DNA of 64,000 nt, taken from the NCBI GenBank assembly GCA_024653355.1, contig JANLFQ010000001.1:310001-374000 (forward strand). The letters run 5' to 3'. Positions within the stretch are counted from its first letter, which is position 1, and each line of letters begins with the position of its first letter. A model generated the notes under the pieces. That model searched no databases and had not been told where the DNA came from. It worked only from the letters and a program-made list of their open reading frames with translations. The position numbers were made by a program, and so were the translations under genes. This document shows positions 47,268 through 54,647 of the stretch, piece after piece. This stretch comes from a candidate division WOR-3 bacterium (lineage in GTDB: Bacteria; Hydrothermota; Tepidihabitantia; Tepidihabitantales; Tepidihabitantaceae).

Positions 47268-47974
47268 AAAAAGATTCATCATCAGAACGCCGGCATTTCA
47301 CAATGCGGGATTTGCCGGTAACTGAGCGGCCCCGAGAACGGCTGCTGCGTTACGGTGCTGATAAACTATCGGGCGAGGAGTTACTGGCGGTGCTAATCAG
47401 TCGTGGTGCTGGTGGTGCTCCGGTGCGGGACATCGCCCATGAACTTTTGGTACGGTTTGGTTCGGTGGCGGCGATTGCGGATGCAACTGTCGAAGAGTTA
47501 AAACGCGTACCCGGAATCGGTACCGCAAAGGCATGCCAGATTAAGGCGGCGTTTGAACTGGCACGGCGGTTTCAGGAGAGTCTTGCGCCCGATACCCGGG
47601 AGGCATTGACTTCGCCCGAGGCGGTGGTTAAGGTGATAAAGCCAATGCTCGTGGAAAGGAAGAAGGAGTGTTTCTTTACAGTTTTGCTTGATGCGCGCAA
47701 TCGTTATATTCGAACCGAACTGGTTTCAGTGGGCAGTCTCGATGCGACGATTGCCCATCCCCGGGAGGTGTTTAACCCCGCGCTGCACGACCGCGCGCCA
47801 TCGATCATTATTGTCCACAACCACCCTTCTGGTGACCCAACACCTTCAGGTGAGGACATCAGCCTTACCCGGCGGTTACGGGAAGCGGGTAATGTTCTGG
47901 GAATCAAACTTCTGGACCACATCATCATCGCCGGCGAAAAGTTCTACAGTTTTCGAGGTCAGGGGTTGTTGTAA
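47264..47974 (+). CDS. radC: RadC/JAB-domain protein
   Basis: A 236-residue protein with an N-terminal helix-hairpin-helix region (VEELKRVPGIGTAKACQIKA) and a C-terminal JAB/JAMM metalloprotease-like domain with the metal motif HNHPSGDPTPSGED and upstream Glu in KKECFFTVLLDA. RadC is widespread and was named for DNA repair, but its true role is unsettled. The start overlaps the previous stop (ATGA). It ends 2 bases before the convergent zinc-ribbon gene. Confidence 0.95.
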   Translation: MKKDSSSERRHFTMRDLPVTERPRERLLRYGADKLSGEELLAVLISRGAGGAPVRDIAHELLVRFGSVAAIADATVEELKRVPGIGTAKACQIKAAFELARRFQESLAPDTREALTSPEAVVKVIKPMLVERKKECFFTVLLDARNRYIRTELVSVGSLDATIAHPREVFNPALHDRAPSIIIVHNHPSGDPTPSGEDISLTRRLREAGNVLGIKLLDHIIIAGEKFYSFRGQGLL

Positions 47975-47976
47975 AA

Positions 47977-48201
47977 TTACAACGGTTCAGGCGGAGGCCA
48001 GACCGCCATACACGCGGGATTGGCACAGCGTACCGCTTCAGGCCGGGTTATTTGGAGGCAGCGGGGGCAAGGCGATGAGTGAACCGTGCCGTTGGGTTCC
48101 AGTTCGGCTTCTTCTTCCCAGTTGTAGTCACACCGGGTACAGAAGTACTCCGCCCAGGTTTCTTTGCCGTTACAACTCGGGCAGCGGCAGCGTTGATTCA
48201 T
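47977..48201 (-). CDS. Small zinc-ribbon protein
   Basis: A 74-residue protein with three Cys pairs in ribbon-like spacing: CRCPSC, FCTRC, and CPRCLQ followed by CANPAC. The first pairs resemble a transcription-factor-S or DUF-type zinc ribbon. It has its own promoter inside the spacer after tolB, ending 8 bases before the ATG with no ribosome site. That promoter supports it as a real gene. The function is unknown; a nucleic-acid-binding or metal-storage role is possible. Confidence 0.78.
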   Translation of the reverse strand: MNQRCRCPSCNGKETWAEYFCTRCDYNWEEEAELEPNGTVHSSPCPRCLQITRPEAVRCANPACMAVWPPPEPL

Positions 48202-48209
48202 TAGGTATT

Positions 48210-48237
48210 ATGATATATCGTTTCAACACCCCGTCAA
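48210..48237 (-). promoter_or_regulatory. Promoter of the 74-residue zinc-ribbon gene
   Basis: On the minus strand TTGACG (48232-48237) and TATCAT (48210-48215) have a 16-base spacer. The -10 box ends 8 bases before the ATG. Confidence 0.65.
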
Positions 48238-48245
48238 GCAAATTA

Positions 48246-49565
48246 TCAACGGCTGAGGCGGGGGCTCCAGGTCGGAAACTGGGCGCCACCGGTGCGGGTG
48301 ATTTGACGCTGATTGGCACCGTTCCAGTCCATCGTGTAGATTTCCCAGACACCGGTGCGGTTTGAGCTAAAGGCAAGGTGTAAACCGTCAGGAGACCAGA
48401 CCGGGTCTTCGTTGTTGCCCGCACTGGTAAGTCTCAGGTAAGTGTCACCGAGAATGTTGGTAATACAGATTTGATTTGAGCCATCGGGTTGGCGTTGCAC
48501 AAAGGCAATCAGGTCGCCTTTTGGTGACCAGGCAGGCGAGGTGTTGTAGGAACCAGAAAAGGTTAAGCGGCGCAGGTCGGTGCCGTCGATGTTCATTATG
48601 TAAATTTGGGGCGTGCCGGTACGGTCGGACACAAAGGCAATTTCCCGGCCACTGGGCGAAAAGGTAGGGGAGATGTCAATTGCCGGACTGTTGGTGAGCC
48701 GGCGGATGTTTTTGCCATCAGGACTCATTAAGTAAATTTCTGGATTTCCTTCAAAGGTAAGAGAAACGGCAAGTAATTTGCCGTCCGGTGAGAAAGCGGG
48801 TGTTGTGTTCAATCCTTTACGGTCTGATATCGTGGTTACCCGTCGGGAAGCAATGTCCAGGGAGTAGATGTTTAACGAGCGGTCGGAATATGAGCAGTAG
48901 GCGATACGGTCGCTTTTCGGTGACCAGTCCGGATACAACTTCATTCCTCCGGATGATGTCAGTTGCTCAAGAGCCGCGCCGTCGTAATCAATCGCCGCCA
49001 GTTCTTTGTGACCCGGTCCAAGAGTCCGGGAAAAGGCGATGCGAGTGCAACTGACTCCATCCTCGCCGGTTAAGAGTTTTATCACTTCGTCCGCCATTTT
49101 GTGAGCAACCCAGCGATAATTCCCGGTTAGCGGGTAACTTTTCGAAGCAATTAGTTTTGAACTGGCAAGGTCGTAAAGTCGCAAGCCGATGTTGGCACCA
49201 CCTTTCTTGAGAATGAAGTCACCGCAGATTAACACCTCAGCCCCGGTTGTTGCCCAGCCTTTGAGGTCGGGTTTTTTAGGGTCGGTGGAAAAATTGTAAA
49301 CCTTGCCCGATTCGGGTTCTTCAAAGGTGAAGTAAAGGGAGAAACGCAGGTCAGAAGTGAATACTTCTTGAAGCGCCTTTATCAGTGCCGTGGTATCAGG
49401 TTTTGTACCTTTAGGGATGGTAAAGTCGGCGATGACAAGCGACATACGTTTACGGGTACCCGAGAGTGTAATTTTGAGCCACAACTCATCAACTGAGTAG
49501 GAGGGTTTCTGGGTTGTATCTGGAGTTTGAGCGAGCAGGAGCAAGAGGAGGGCGCCCAATATCAT
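48246..49565 (-). CDS. tolB: TolB-like beta-propeller protein
   Basis: A 439-residue exported protein of the Tol-Pal type. From ATG 49565 it starts with a short signal (MILGALLLLLLAQ), then a TolB N-terminal alpha/beta domain (about residues 25-160). Six propeller repeats of the form DISPTFSPSGREIAFVSDRT and NEDPVWSPDGLHLAFSSNRT complete it. TolB links inner and outer membrane in envelope upkeep and cell division. TolA, TolQ, TolR and Pal are not in the window. A TTG at 49592 lies in the promoter and is rejected. The consensus promoter ends 9 bases before the ATG, so the message appears leaderless. Confidence 0.9.
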   Translation of the reverse strand: MILGALLLLLLAQTPDTTQKPSYSVDELWLKITLSGTRKRMSLVIADFTIPKGTKPDTTALIKALQEVFTSDLRFSLYFTFEEPESGKVYNFSTDPKKPDLKGWATTGAEVLICGDFILKKGGANIGLRLYDLASSKLIASKSYPLTGNYRWVAHKMADEVIKLLTGEDGVSCTRIAFSRTLGPGHKELAAIDYDGAALEQLTSSGGMKLYPDWSPKSDRIAYCSYSDRSLNIYSLDIASRRVTTISDRKGLNTTPAFSPDGKLLAVSLTFEGNPEIYLMSPDGKNIRRLTNSPAIDISPTFSPSGREIAFVSDRTGTPQIYIMNIDGTDLRRLTFSGSYNTSPAWSPKGDLIAFVQRQPDGSNQICITNILGDTYLRLTSAGNNEDPVWSPDGLHLAFSSNRTGVWEIYTMDWNGANQRQITRTGGAQFPTWSPRLSR

Positions 49566-49574
49566 AGAATGGTG

Positions 49575-49602
49575 ATTATAAGAAATAAACAACTCCGGTC
49601 AA
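49575..49602 (-). promoter_or_regulatory. Promoter of tolB
   Basis: On the minus strand TTGACC (49597-49602) and the consensus TATAAT (49575-49580) have a 16-base spacer. The -10 box ends 9 bases before the ATG. Confidence 0.75.
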
Positions 49603-49652
49603 TGTTTTGTGATGCTTGGGCAAGATATGGTGGGCAACAAAGATGTTTAAAA

Positions 49653-49680
49653 TTGACTCAGGGGATTTAATTGATATAAT
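49653..49680 (+). promoter_or_regulatory. Promoter of the 92-residue zinc-ribbon gene
   Basis: TTGACT (49653-49658) and TATAAT (49675-49680) have a 16-base spacer. The -10 box ends 6 bases before the GTG start, so transcription should begin on the start codon itself. It is divergent from the tolB promoter. Confidence 0.7.
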
Positions 49681-49686
49681 ATAACG

Positions 49687-49965
49687 GTGCACGGGAAGGG
49701 CGGGGAAATTTTTTCATGCCCGCATTGTGGCGGCAAGATCCACAATTACGGTTCATTCTGTCCTTATTGTGGTCGGCGGACAGGTAAAAGAGCCGGTCAG
49801 GAAAAGAACCCACACCGCAATCGGAAAAGGGTGCAGAGATTGATTGCTCCTTTGCGATGTAGCGCCTTTCAGCATGAACTTATGTTAAGGCTTTTCCGCT
49901 ATCGATTCTGTCCGGAATGCGGGATGGAGCTGCGCTGGGGTACCCCGGGTTTGGAACCGTTGTAG
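49687..49965 (+). CDS. Small double zinc-ribbon protein
   Basis: A 92-residue protein with an N-terminal zinc ribbon (SCPHCGGKI, then FCPYCGRRT), a basic linker and a C-terminal half-ribbon (FCPECGMELRW) with a further Cys in PLRCSAF. The start codon is GTG and no ribosome site exists; the promoter places the mRNA start at the GTG. It is divergent from tolB. The last base lies 2 bases from the end of the convergent membrane gene. The function is unknown; DNA or RNA binding is possible from the basic middle. Confidence 0.75.
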   Translation: MHGKGGEIFSCPHCGGKIHNYGSFCPYCGRRTGKRAGQEKNPHRNRKRVQRLIAPLRCSAFQHELMLRLFRYRFCPECGMELRWGTPGLEPL

Positions 49966-49967
49966 TT

Positions 49968-50594
49968 TTAACGGATTAAAGGAAGCCAGTCGTGGAAGAG
50001 GAAATAGAAACGGCCAATTAAAAGGGAGATACGAGCCATCACCGTGTAGCCAAACGAGGCGCCAAACGCCACCATAATAAATACAATTCCGATACGGGAA
50101 AAAATTCCCAGTAAACCGGCATGCTCCTTGGAAAAGTAAAAGTATGTCAGGGTGGTTATGACCCCGATGTAGAGGACGGCGTTGTTTAAATTGATTAGAG
50201 GACGCAGGGTGTCAGAAATCTGGGGTAAAAGATAACCCTGGACGCCGGCGATTAGTCCCAAGCCGGCACCGATACCGATGGTGAAAGATATTGACCAGCG
50301 AGAGAGCCAGACCAGTTTGGGTATTGAGCGCAAGAGCATCACCATGCCAAGTAGTGCGGGAATAATCAGGATGTAGGCTTCAAGGTAATTGCGGGTGTTG
50401 AGGTTGGTTTTGAAAGCGTCAATGAGCATCGGGTAAACATCAAATGCCCAGGCGTAGATGACGGCGAAGCCCGCAGAGATACCAACATAGATATGTTCGG
50501 CTGCTCGATAAAGCGGATTGTCTTTATAGAGAAAGGATAATATGGCGATGGTTAAGGTTGCTGCAATCCAGGTGCCGATGATATCGGAAAGCAT
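49968..50594 (-). CDS. Six-helix membrane protein, fourth gene of an unknown membrane cassette
   Basis: A 208-residue protein with about six hydrophobic helices (near residues 4-22, 34-52, 70-88, 98-119, 136-153 and 163-184) and few charges. HIYVGISAGFAVIYAWAF and KEHAGLLGIFSRIG are its most striking stretches. I recognise no known family. It starts right after the stop of the previous gene and ends the cassette. A pore, anchor or channel part of a complex is plausible from the layout, but nothing in the sequence proves it. Confidence 0.8.
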   Translation of the reverse strand: MLSDIIGTWIAATLTIAILSFLYKDNPLYRAAEHIYVGISAGFAVIYAWAFDVYPMLIDAFKTNLNTRNYLEAYILIIPALLGMVMLLRSIPKLVWLSRWSISFTIGIGAGLGLIAGVQGYLLPQISDTLRPLINLNNAVLYIGVITTLTYFYFSKEHAGLLGIFSRIGIVFIMVAFGASFGYTVMARISLLIGRFYFLFHDWLPLIR

Positions 50595-51422
50595 TTACTT
50601 CCCCCGGCTTTTCTTTCGAGAGAGGAGAAAACCGATATTACCGATGATAAGGAGGAGGATAAGAAGCCCATGGGCCGCGGATTGGGCAGGCATTCCCAGT
50701 GTGGCGGAACCGGGTTTCTGGACGAGCGTTTCGTATTCTGATGCCCCCTGAAGGCCACCGATGATGCCTTCAATCTGATGGGCACTGTAGTACTGGTACA
50801 TTCCGGGCGCGTTGACCCCGGTGCAGCCGACGATGATTTTTTGCTTAAAGCGAGCACCGGCGTACTGAATCCAGGCATCAGCCACCGCACCGTGGGCTAA
50901 GGAGACAAGCAGGGCAATATCGTGGTAGTTGTGCACGCCACGCATAAATTCGAAACTGTCAATTGGTACCCCACGGTAATCGGTTTTGAAAAAGTCACGG
51001 ATTTCCCGACCGATGCCAACCATCATCGCTGCGTAACCTGGACGATAGCCAATGTTCACATAATCCTTTCCGTACACCTTCTGGTATTCGGGCGCCACCT
51101 GGTTTAAGGCAATTTCGCCCATTGGTAAGCCAAGTGCCAGCTGACCGGTGAGGATAACTTTGAGGTTTTTCTTGAAACAGTGGCGGAGCAGGGCGATAAG
51201 CATCGGTTGAACTTCCGGGGCTGAGGAAGGGTCAAAGTCGATGGAAATCATTACCACGGAATTGGTCGGCAGTTGTTCAATCGCATTGTAGGCATCGCGC
51301 ACCGGCTCGGATACGCGCACGCCGATTTTCGGTTTAAGAATCAACGGAAGAATCACGACTAGGGCAAGAATTGAGTAGATGATACGGCGGTCAATGGTCG
51401 CAAGGCGTTCCCAGAGTTTCAT
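50595..51422 (-). CDS. Twice-membrane-anchored protein, third gene of the membrane cassette
   Basis: A 275-residue protein with one N-terminal membrane helix (about 14-30), a 215-residue alpha/beta domain and one C-terminal helix (about 248-266) followed by a basic tail. The soluble domain contains SVVMISIDFDPSSAPEVQPM, NIGYRPGYAAMMVGIGREI and IIVGCTGVNAPGMYQYY, a Rossmann-like pattern without nucleotide-binding motifs I can name. I use ATG 51422, one base after the previous stop; a TTG at 51449 is an alternative. Orientation of the soluble domain is uncertain. The family is not recognised. Confidence 0.78.
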   Translation of the reverse strand: MKLWERLATIDRRIIYSILALVVILPLILKPKIGVRVSEPVRDAYNAIEQLPTNSVVMISIDFDPSSAPEVQPMLIALLRHCFKKNLKVILTGQLALGLPMGEIALNQVAPEYQKVYGKDYVNIGYRPGYAAMMVGIGREIRDFFKTDYRGVPIDSFEFMRGVHNYHDIALLVSLAHGAVADAWIQYAGARFKQKIIVGCTGVNAPGMYQYYSAHQIEGIIGGLQGASEYETLVQKPGSATLGMPAQSAAHGLLILLLIIGNIGFLLSRKKSRGK

Positions 51423-51423
51423 A

Positions 51424-52128
51424 TTACGATGAAAGGTAGGTGCGCTCAATTCCTAAAATGATGCGTAACGACATGGCAATTCCCCCGAGAGCGAGACCGA
51501 TACCAATGCCCCTGCCGGCGGCTGCTTGGGGAATCGCCATCAACCAGTCTTTTATCTGAGCAAACAGTTCAATTTGATAGAGAAGGTCGAGGCGGGTGTT
51601 TGGGAAAACGAGATGGACAAGCTGGCTGATTCTCTGCCAGATGGAACTGCCCAACGGCACATTGCCGAGCATTACCAGGCAGGCAGCAATTAAAAGCAGG
51701 GTGGCGCCAAGGTTACGAATGCGAAATGCCCGATAGGCAGCCGAAAAGATGAAAAAGGCGAGGGTGGCGAACATCGTTGCCTGCAGTGGTATAATCATAT
51801 ACTTGTAGAGCCACATAAACGGTGCCCGCAGGGCAAAGGGGCTGGAGAATTTTACCCAGGAGTAAAGTCCGACTGTTAGGGTCGCGAAAAGGCTCAGAAC
51901 CAGCAGGAGGCTGTAAAACCAGCCTTTTTCCCGGCGGATGACTTTAAGCAGGTGGTGTCGGGTTAAAGAGTCGAGCCCTAAAAGGAAGGTAAAGCCGGAG
52001 ATGATTGCATACCAGTTAAGGAAACGGGATTCAAGGTCGCCAAAAGGTTTGTGGGGGATAAAGAAGGCAACAATTAGTAAAAGGGCGGTAAAGAGGACGA
52101 TGAAAAGGGGAATGCTGCGCTGGAACAT
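51424..52128 (-). CDS. Six-helix membrane protein, second gene of the membrane cassette
   Basis: A 234-residue protein with about six hydrophobic helices (near 6-24, 36-52, 70-89, 108-132, 139-157 and 208-228) and a longer loop after helix five. LNWYAIISGFTFLLGLDSL and the AGRGIGIGLALGGIAMSLR end are notable. I recognise no family. It starts 2 bases after the DUF6754-like gene's stop. Together with the fourth gene it would give a 12-helix membrane core. Confidence 0.8.
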   Translation of the reverse strand: MFQRSIPLFIVLFTALLLIVAFFIPHKPFGDLESRFLNWYAIISGFTFLLGLDSLTRHHLLKVIRREKGWFYSLLLVLSLFATLTVGLYSWVKFSSPFALRAPFMWLYKYMIIPLQATMFATLAFFIFSAAYRAFRIRNLGATLLLIAACLVMLGNVPLGSSIWQRISQLVHLVFPNTRLDLLYQIELFAQIKDWLMAIPQAAAGRGIGIGLALGGIAMSLRIILGIERTYLSS

Positions 52129-52130
52129 AA

Positions 52131-53276
52131 CTATGACGGCGGGGAAAACCAGTTGACAATTGCCTCAAATACCGTTTGCAGTGATGGGATGTTTCTGTTG
52201 AGGAGGGTGGCCGCGGTACCGAAAAACACCAAAACAGTGATGATAAAAATCAGAAGCATCTTGATAAAATCTTCACCTTTGATTGTGCCGAGCATCACCG
52301 GTTCTGGTTTGAGATAGCACGAGGCGGCGTAAATCTCTTCGCCAATCATCGTGTAGTCACAGGCGGCAACAAAGAATGGTAACTGGGTGGTTTCGGTTGT
52401 TCCGGCGAGTTGAATTGCGCCGACCGTGTGGCCGGTTTCGGCAAGAATGAGGGATTCGGCATAGAAATAACCCAGCCAGAATATTGCCCCGGGCCGTTCG
52501 CGCAGTATGATGCCATCAACCCCGGCGGCGTAGCCAAACTGGTCAGAAGTAACAAAGGTGATGTTGTCAGGGTTGTAAAGGTCAGGTCGGCCCGCTTCGG
52601 TGTAGGCTTCTTTAACCGTCTCCTGAGCCGCGGTCATCACAATCGGGTCAGAATTGGGAACGATTAACCGGACCGCATACTCTGCCGACTTTTTGCCAAT
52701 TCGCCGTAAAAGCGGTAGGGCGGCGATTACCACCATATCGGTGATGTAACCTAGGCCAAAACTGAATAGAATTGGCTTACCCATCTCAGTTGCCCGACCG
52801 AGTGCATCATCAATTGCATCCAGACCACTGATTTTTCGGATAAACATCTGTTTTCCCTGTCGTGCCCTTAGGATGTAATAGATAAAAAGGGCTGAAATAA
52901 TGAGCGTCAGAACCAGAACATTGAGCCGGCTGGCGTTGAACCACTGGGCACGGGCGATTACAGGACCGGCAACTGCCGAACTCGCTGAATCGTTTGCGGA
53001 ATAGGCACGGATGAGGTAATAATAAGCGACGCCGTCTCTTAGTAATGTGTCAGTATCAAGATAGTCGGTGCGGTTCAAAAGTTCGGGTTCGACCGGGGTA
53101 AAATCTCCAGTTGGTGAAGTCGAGCGGAATATCCGAAAGCCGAGAAGTGATTCTGGTGCAGGATGGGTCCAGGTGATAACAATCGCCTGTCCCTGGTCGT
53201 TGGGGTTATCTTTAACTAACACCGACTCTGGGAGTGTTAAAGCAAAAAAGGTCAAAAGGATATGGAGATGTAACAT
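52131..53276 (-). CDS. DUF6754-like membrane protein with Fn3 domain, first gene of the membrane cassette
   Basis: A 381-residue protein. From ATG 53276 it starts with a signal-like stretch (MLHLHILLTFFALTLP), then a fibronectin-type III domain (about residues 18-105; WTHPAPESLLGFRIFRS). One membrane helix follows (about 117-137). A mainly cytosolic domain (IDDALGRATEMGKPILFSFG; VTSDQFGYAAGVDGIILRE) and a C-terminal helix (FIKMLLIFIITVLVFF) complete it. It resembles what I remember as DUF6754. The promoter is back-to-back with that of the PorY-like kinase. An ATG at 53306 is an alternative start but overlaps the -10 box. Confidence 0.8.
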   Translation of the reverse strand: MLHLHILLTFFALTLPESVLVKDNPNDQGQAIVITWTHPAPESLLGFRIFRSTSPTGDFTPVEPELLNRTDYLDTDTLLRDGVAYYYLIRAYSANDSASSAVAGPVIARAQWFNASRLNVLVLTLIISALFIYYILRARQGKQMFIRKISGLDAIDDALGRATEMGKPILFSFGLGYITDMVVIAALPLLRRIGKKSAEYAVRLIVPNSDPIVMTAAQETVKEAYTEAGRPDLYNPDNITFVTSDQFGYAAGVDGIILRERPGAIFWLGYFYAESLILAETGHTVGAIQLAGTTETTQLPFFVAACDYTMIGEEIYAASCYLKPEPVMLGTIKGEDFIKMLLIFIITVLVFFGTAATLLNRNIPSLQTVFEAIVNWFSPPS

Positions 53277-53301
53277 CGCCTTAGAAAAAGTCCTGAGGTT
53301 G

Positions 53302-53329
53302 AGCATAGCCAAATTTTGGTTTATGTCAA
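53302..53329 (-). promoter_or_regulatory. Promoter of the four-gene membrane cassette
   Basis: On the minus strand TTGACA (53324-53329) and TATGCT (53302-53307) have a 16-base spacer. Its -35 box is only 11 bases from the -35 box of the kinase promoter, so one bound protein could affect both. Confidence 0.65.
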
Positions 53330-53340
53330 ATTGATTTTTC

Positions 53341-53368
53341 TTGACCAAGGTGAATCAGCGGTTATTAT
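53341..53368 (+). promoter_or_regulatory. Promoter of the PorYX-like genes
   Basis: TTGACC (53341-53346) and TATTAT (53363-53368) have a 16-base spacer. A shifted TATAAT is present at 53368-53373. The leader before the TTG start is short and has no Shine-Dalgarno. Confidence 0.6.
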
Positions 53369-53387
53369 ATAATGAAAATTAAAGTTT

Positions 53388-54647
53388 TTGAAGCGCAATA
53401 AGTTAAGTTTCGGACCCCGGACCCTGCAGGTCTATTTTGTCATTGGTTTGATTGGACTGGCGGGCGTCTGGTTTTTCTATTCCCAATATCTGCTGTTAAG
53501 ACTGTCGCGCTTGTGGCGTAATTATGCAACTACGCTCTTGACGCAACTGGAGAACGAAACTCAAGTGCGGACCAATATTTACGCCAAGTTTATGAGCCGG
53601 GTGACCGAACCAGGTGAGCCAGGTTCGCCCGAACTGGACATCATCTTTGACGAGGTGATTCAGAAAATTGACTTTCCGGTGGTGATTACAGACCCTGATG
53701 GTGTGCCCACGGCGTATCGGAACTTACCCGTATCCGATACTAGTCAAAATGGACTGTTGAAGGTTGTCGCGGAATTGGACCGAGAGCATGAGCCAATCCC
53801 GGTTCTGGTCCGGGAGGGCGATTCTTTGCGCTGTTTGAATGTAATTCACTATGGGGTGTCACCTTCCACAGTAACTTTACGAAAAATCAGCCTTAATTTA
53901 GCAAATTCGGTGCGGCAGTTGCGGCTGTTTTCTTTTGTCCAGCTGGTTTTGTTTTTGGGTTTTATGCTTATTGGCATCTGGGGAGTTTTAGCCTACAAAC
54001 GGCAGGAGGAGGAGCATATCTGGACAGCGCTTGCCAAGGAGACCGCTCATCAACTGGCAACACCGATATCTTCGTTTTCTGCCTGGCTTGAGATGCTTAA
54101 AGAGAATGGTCCAAAAGATATTGTTTTGCAAATGGAGGAGGACCTGGCGCGGATGAAGGAGGTGCTTTCGCGATTCAGCCGTATCGGGCTACCGCCAGAT
54201 TTGGAATTGCGAAGGTTGGGTGATTTGATCAGGCATTCGGTTGAGTTTGTTCAGCGTCGTTCGCCCCAAGGAGTGCGTTTTCAGGTTGTGGTTGAAGATG
54301 ACCCACTGGTTAAGGTTGATGGAGTTCTTTTTTCCTGGACGCTGGAGAACCTGTTGAAAAACAGTGTTGATGCGATTGGTGAGCGGGAAGGAAAGGTAGA
54401 GGTACGAATGGCACAGACTGCAGACCGCCGTTATGCCGAAATACTGGTTACCGATTCTGGTGAAGGAGTAAAGTTGGCAAAGCTGTTTGAACCTGGTGTG
54501 ACCACCAAGCCTTATGGCTGGGGTGTGGGATTGACACTGGCAAAGCGGATTGTTGAAGGGTACCACCAGGGGCGGTTAATTTTGAAGGAGTCGCATCCCG
54601 GACGAACGGTGTTTGCTATTTATCTACCAGTAGTAAGAGAGGCTTGA
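53388..54647 (+). CDS. PorY-like sensor histidine kinase
   Basis: A 419-residue membrane kinase. Two helices (about 16-36 and 181-203) flank a 145-residue sensor region predicted to lie outside the cytoplasm. The phosphorylated residue should be His221 in AKETAHQLATPISSF, close to the H-box of PorY. The ATPase domain has the N-box ENLLKNSVDAIG, the G1 motif DSGEGV and a G2-type GWGVGLTLAKRIV. The start is TTG at 53388; no ATG fits before the first helix. Its stop overlaps the response-regulator start (TGATG), so kinase and regulator are made together. Confidence 0.88.
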   Translation: MKRNKLSFGPRTLQVYFVIGLIGLAGVWFFYSQYLLLRLSRLWRNYATTLLTQLENETQVRTNIYAKFMSRVTEPGEPGSPELDIIFDEVIQKIDFPVVITDPDGVPTAYRNLPVSDTSQNGLLKVVAELDREHEPIPVLVREGDSLRCLNVIHYGVSPSTVTLRKISLNLANSVRQLRLFSFVQLVLFLGFMLIGIWGVLAYKRQEEEHIWTALAKETAHQLATPISSFSAWLEMLKENGPKDIVLQMEEDLARMKEVLSRFSRIGLPPDLELRRLGDLIRHSVEFVQRRSPQGVRFQVVVEDDPLVKVDGVLFSWTLENLLKNSVDAIGEREGKVEVRMAQTADRRYAEILVTDSGEGVKLAKLFEPGVTTKPYGWGVGLTLAKRIVEGYHQGRLILKESHPGRTVFAIYLPVVREA

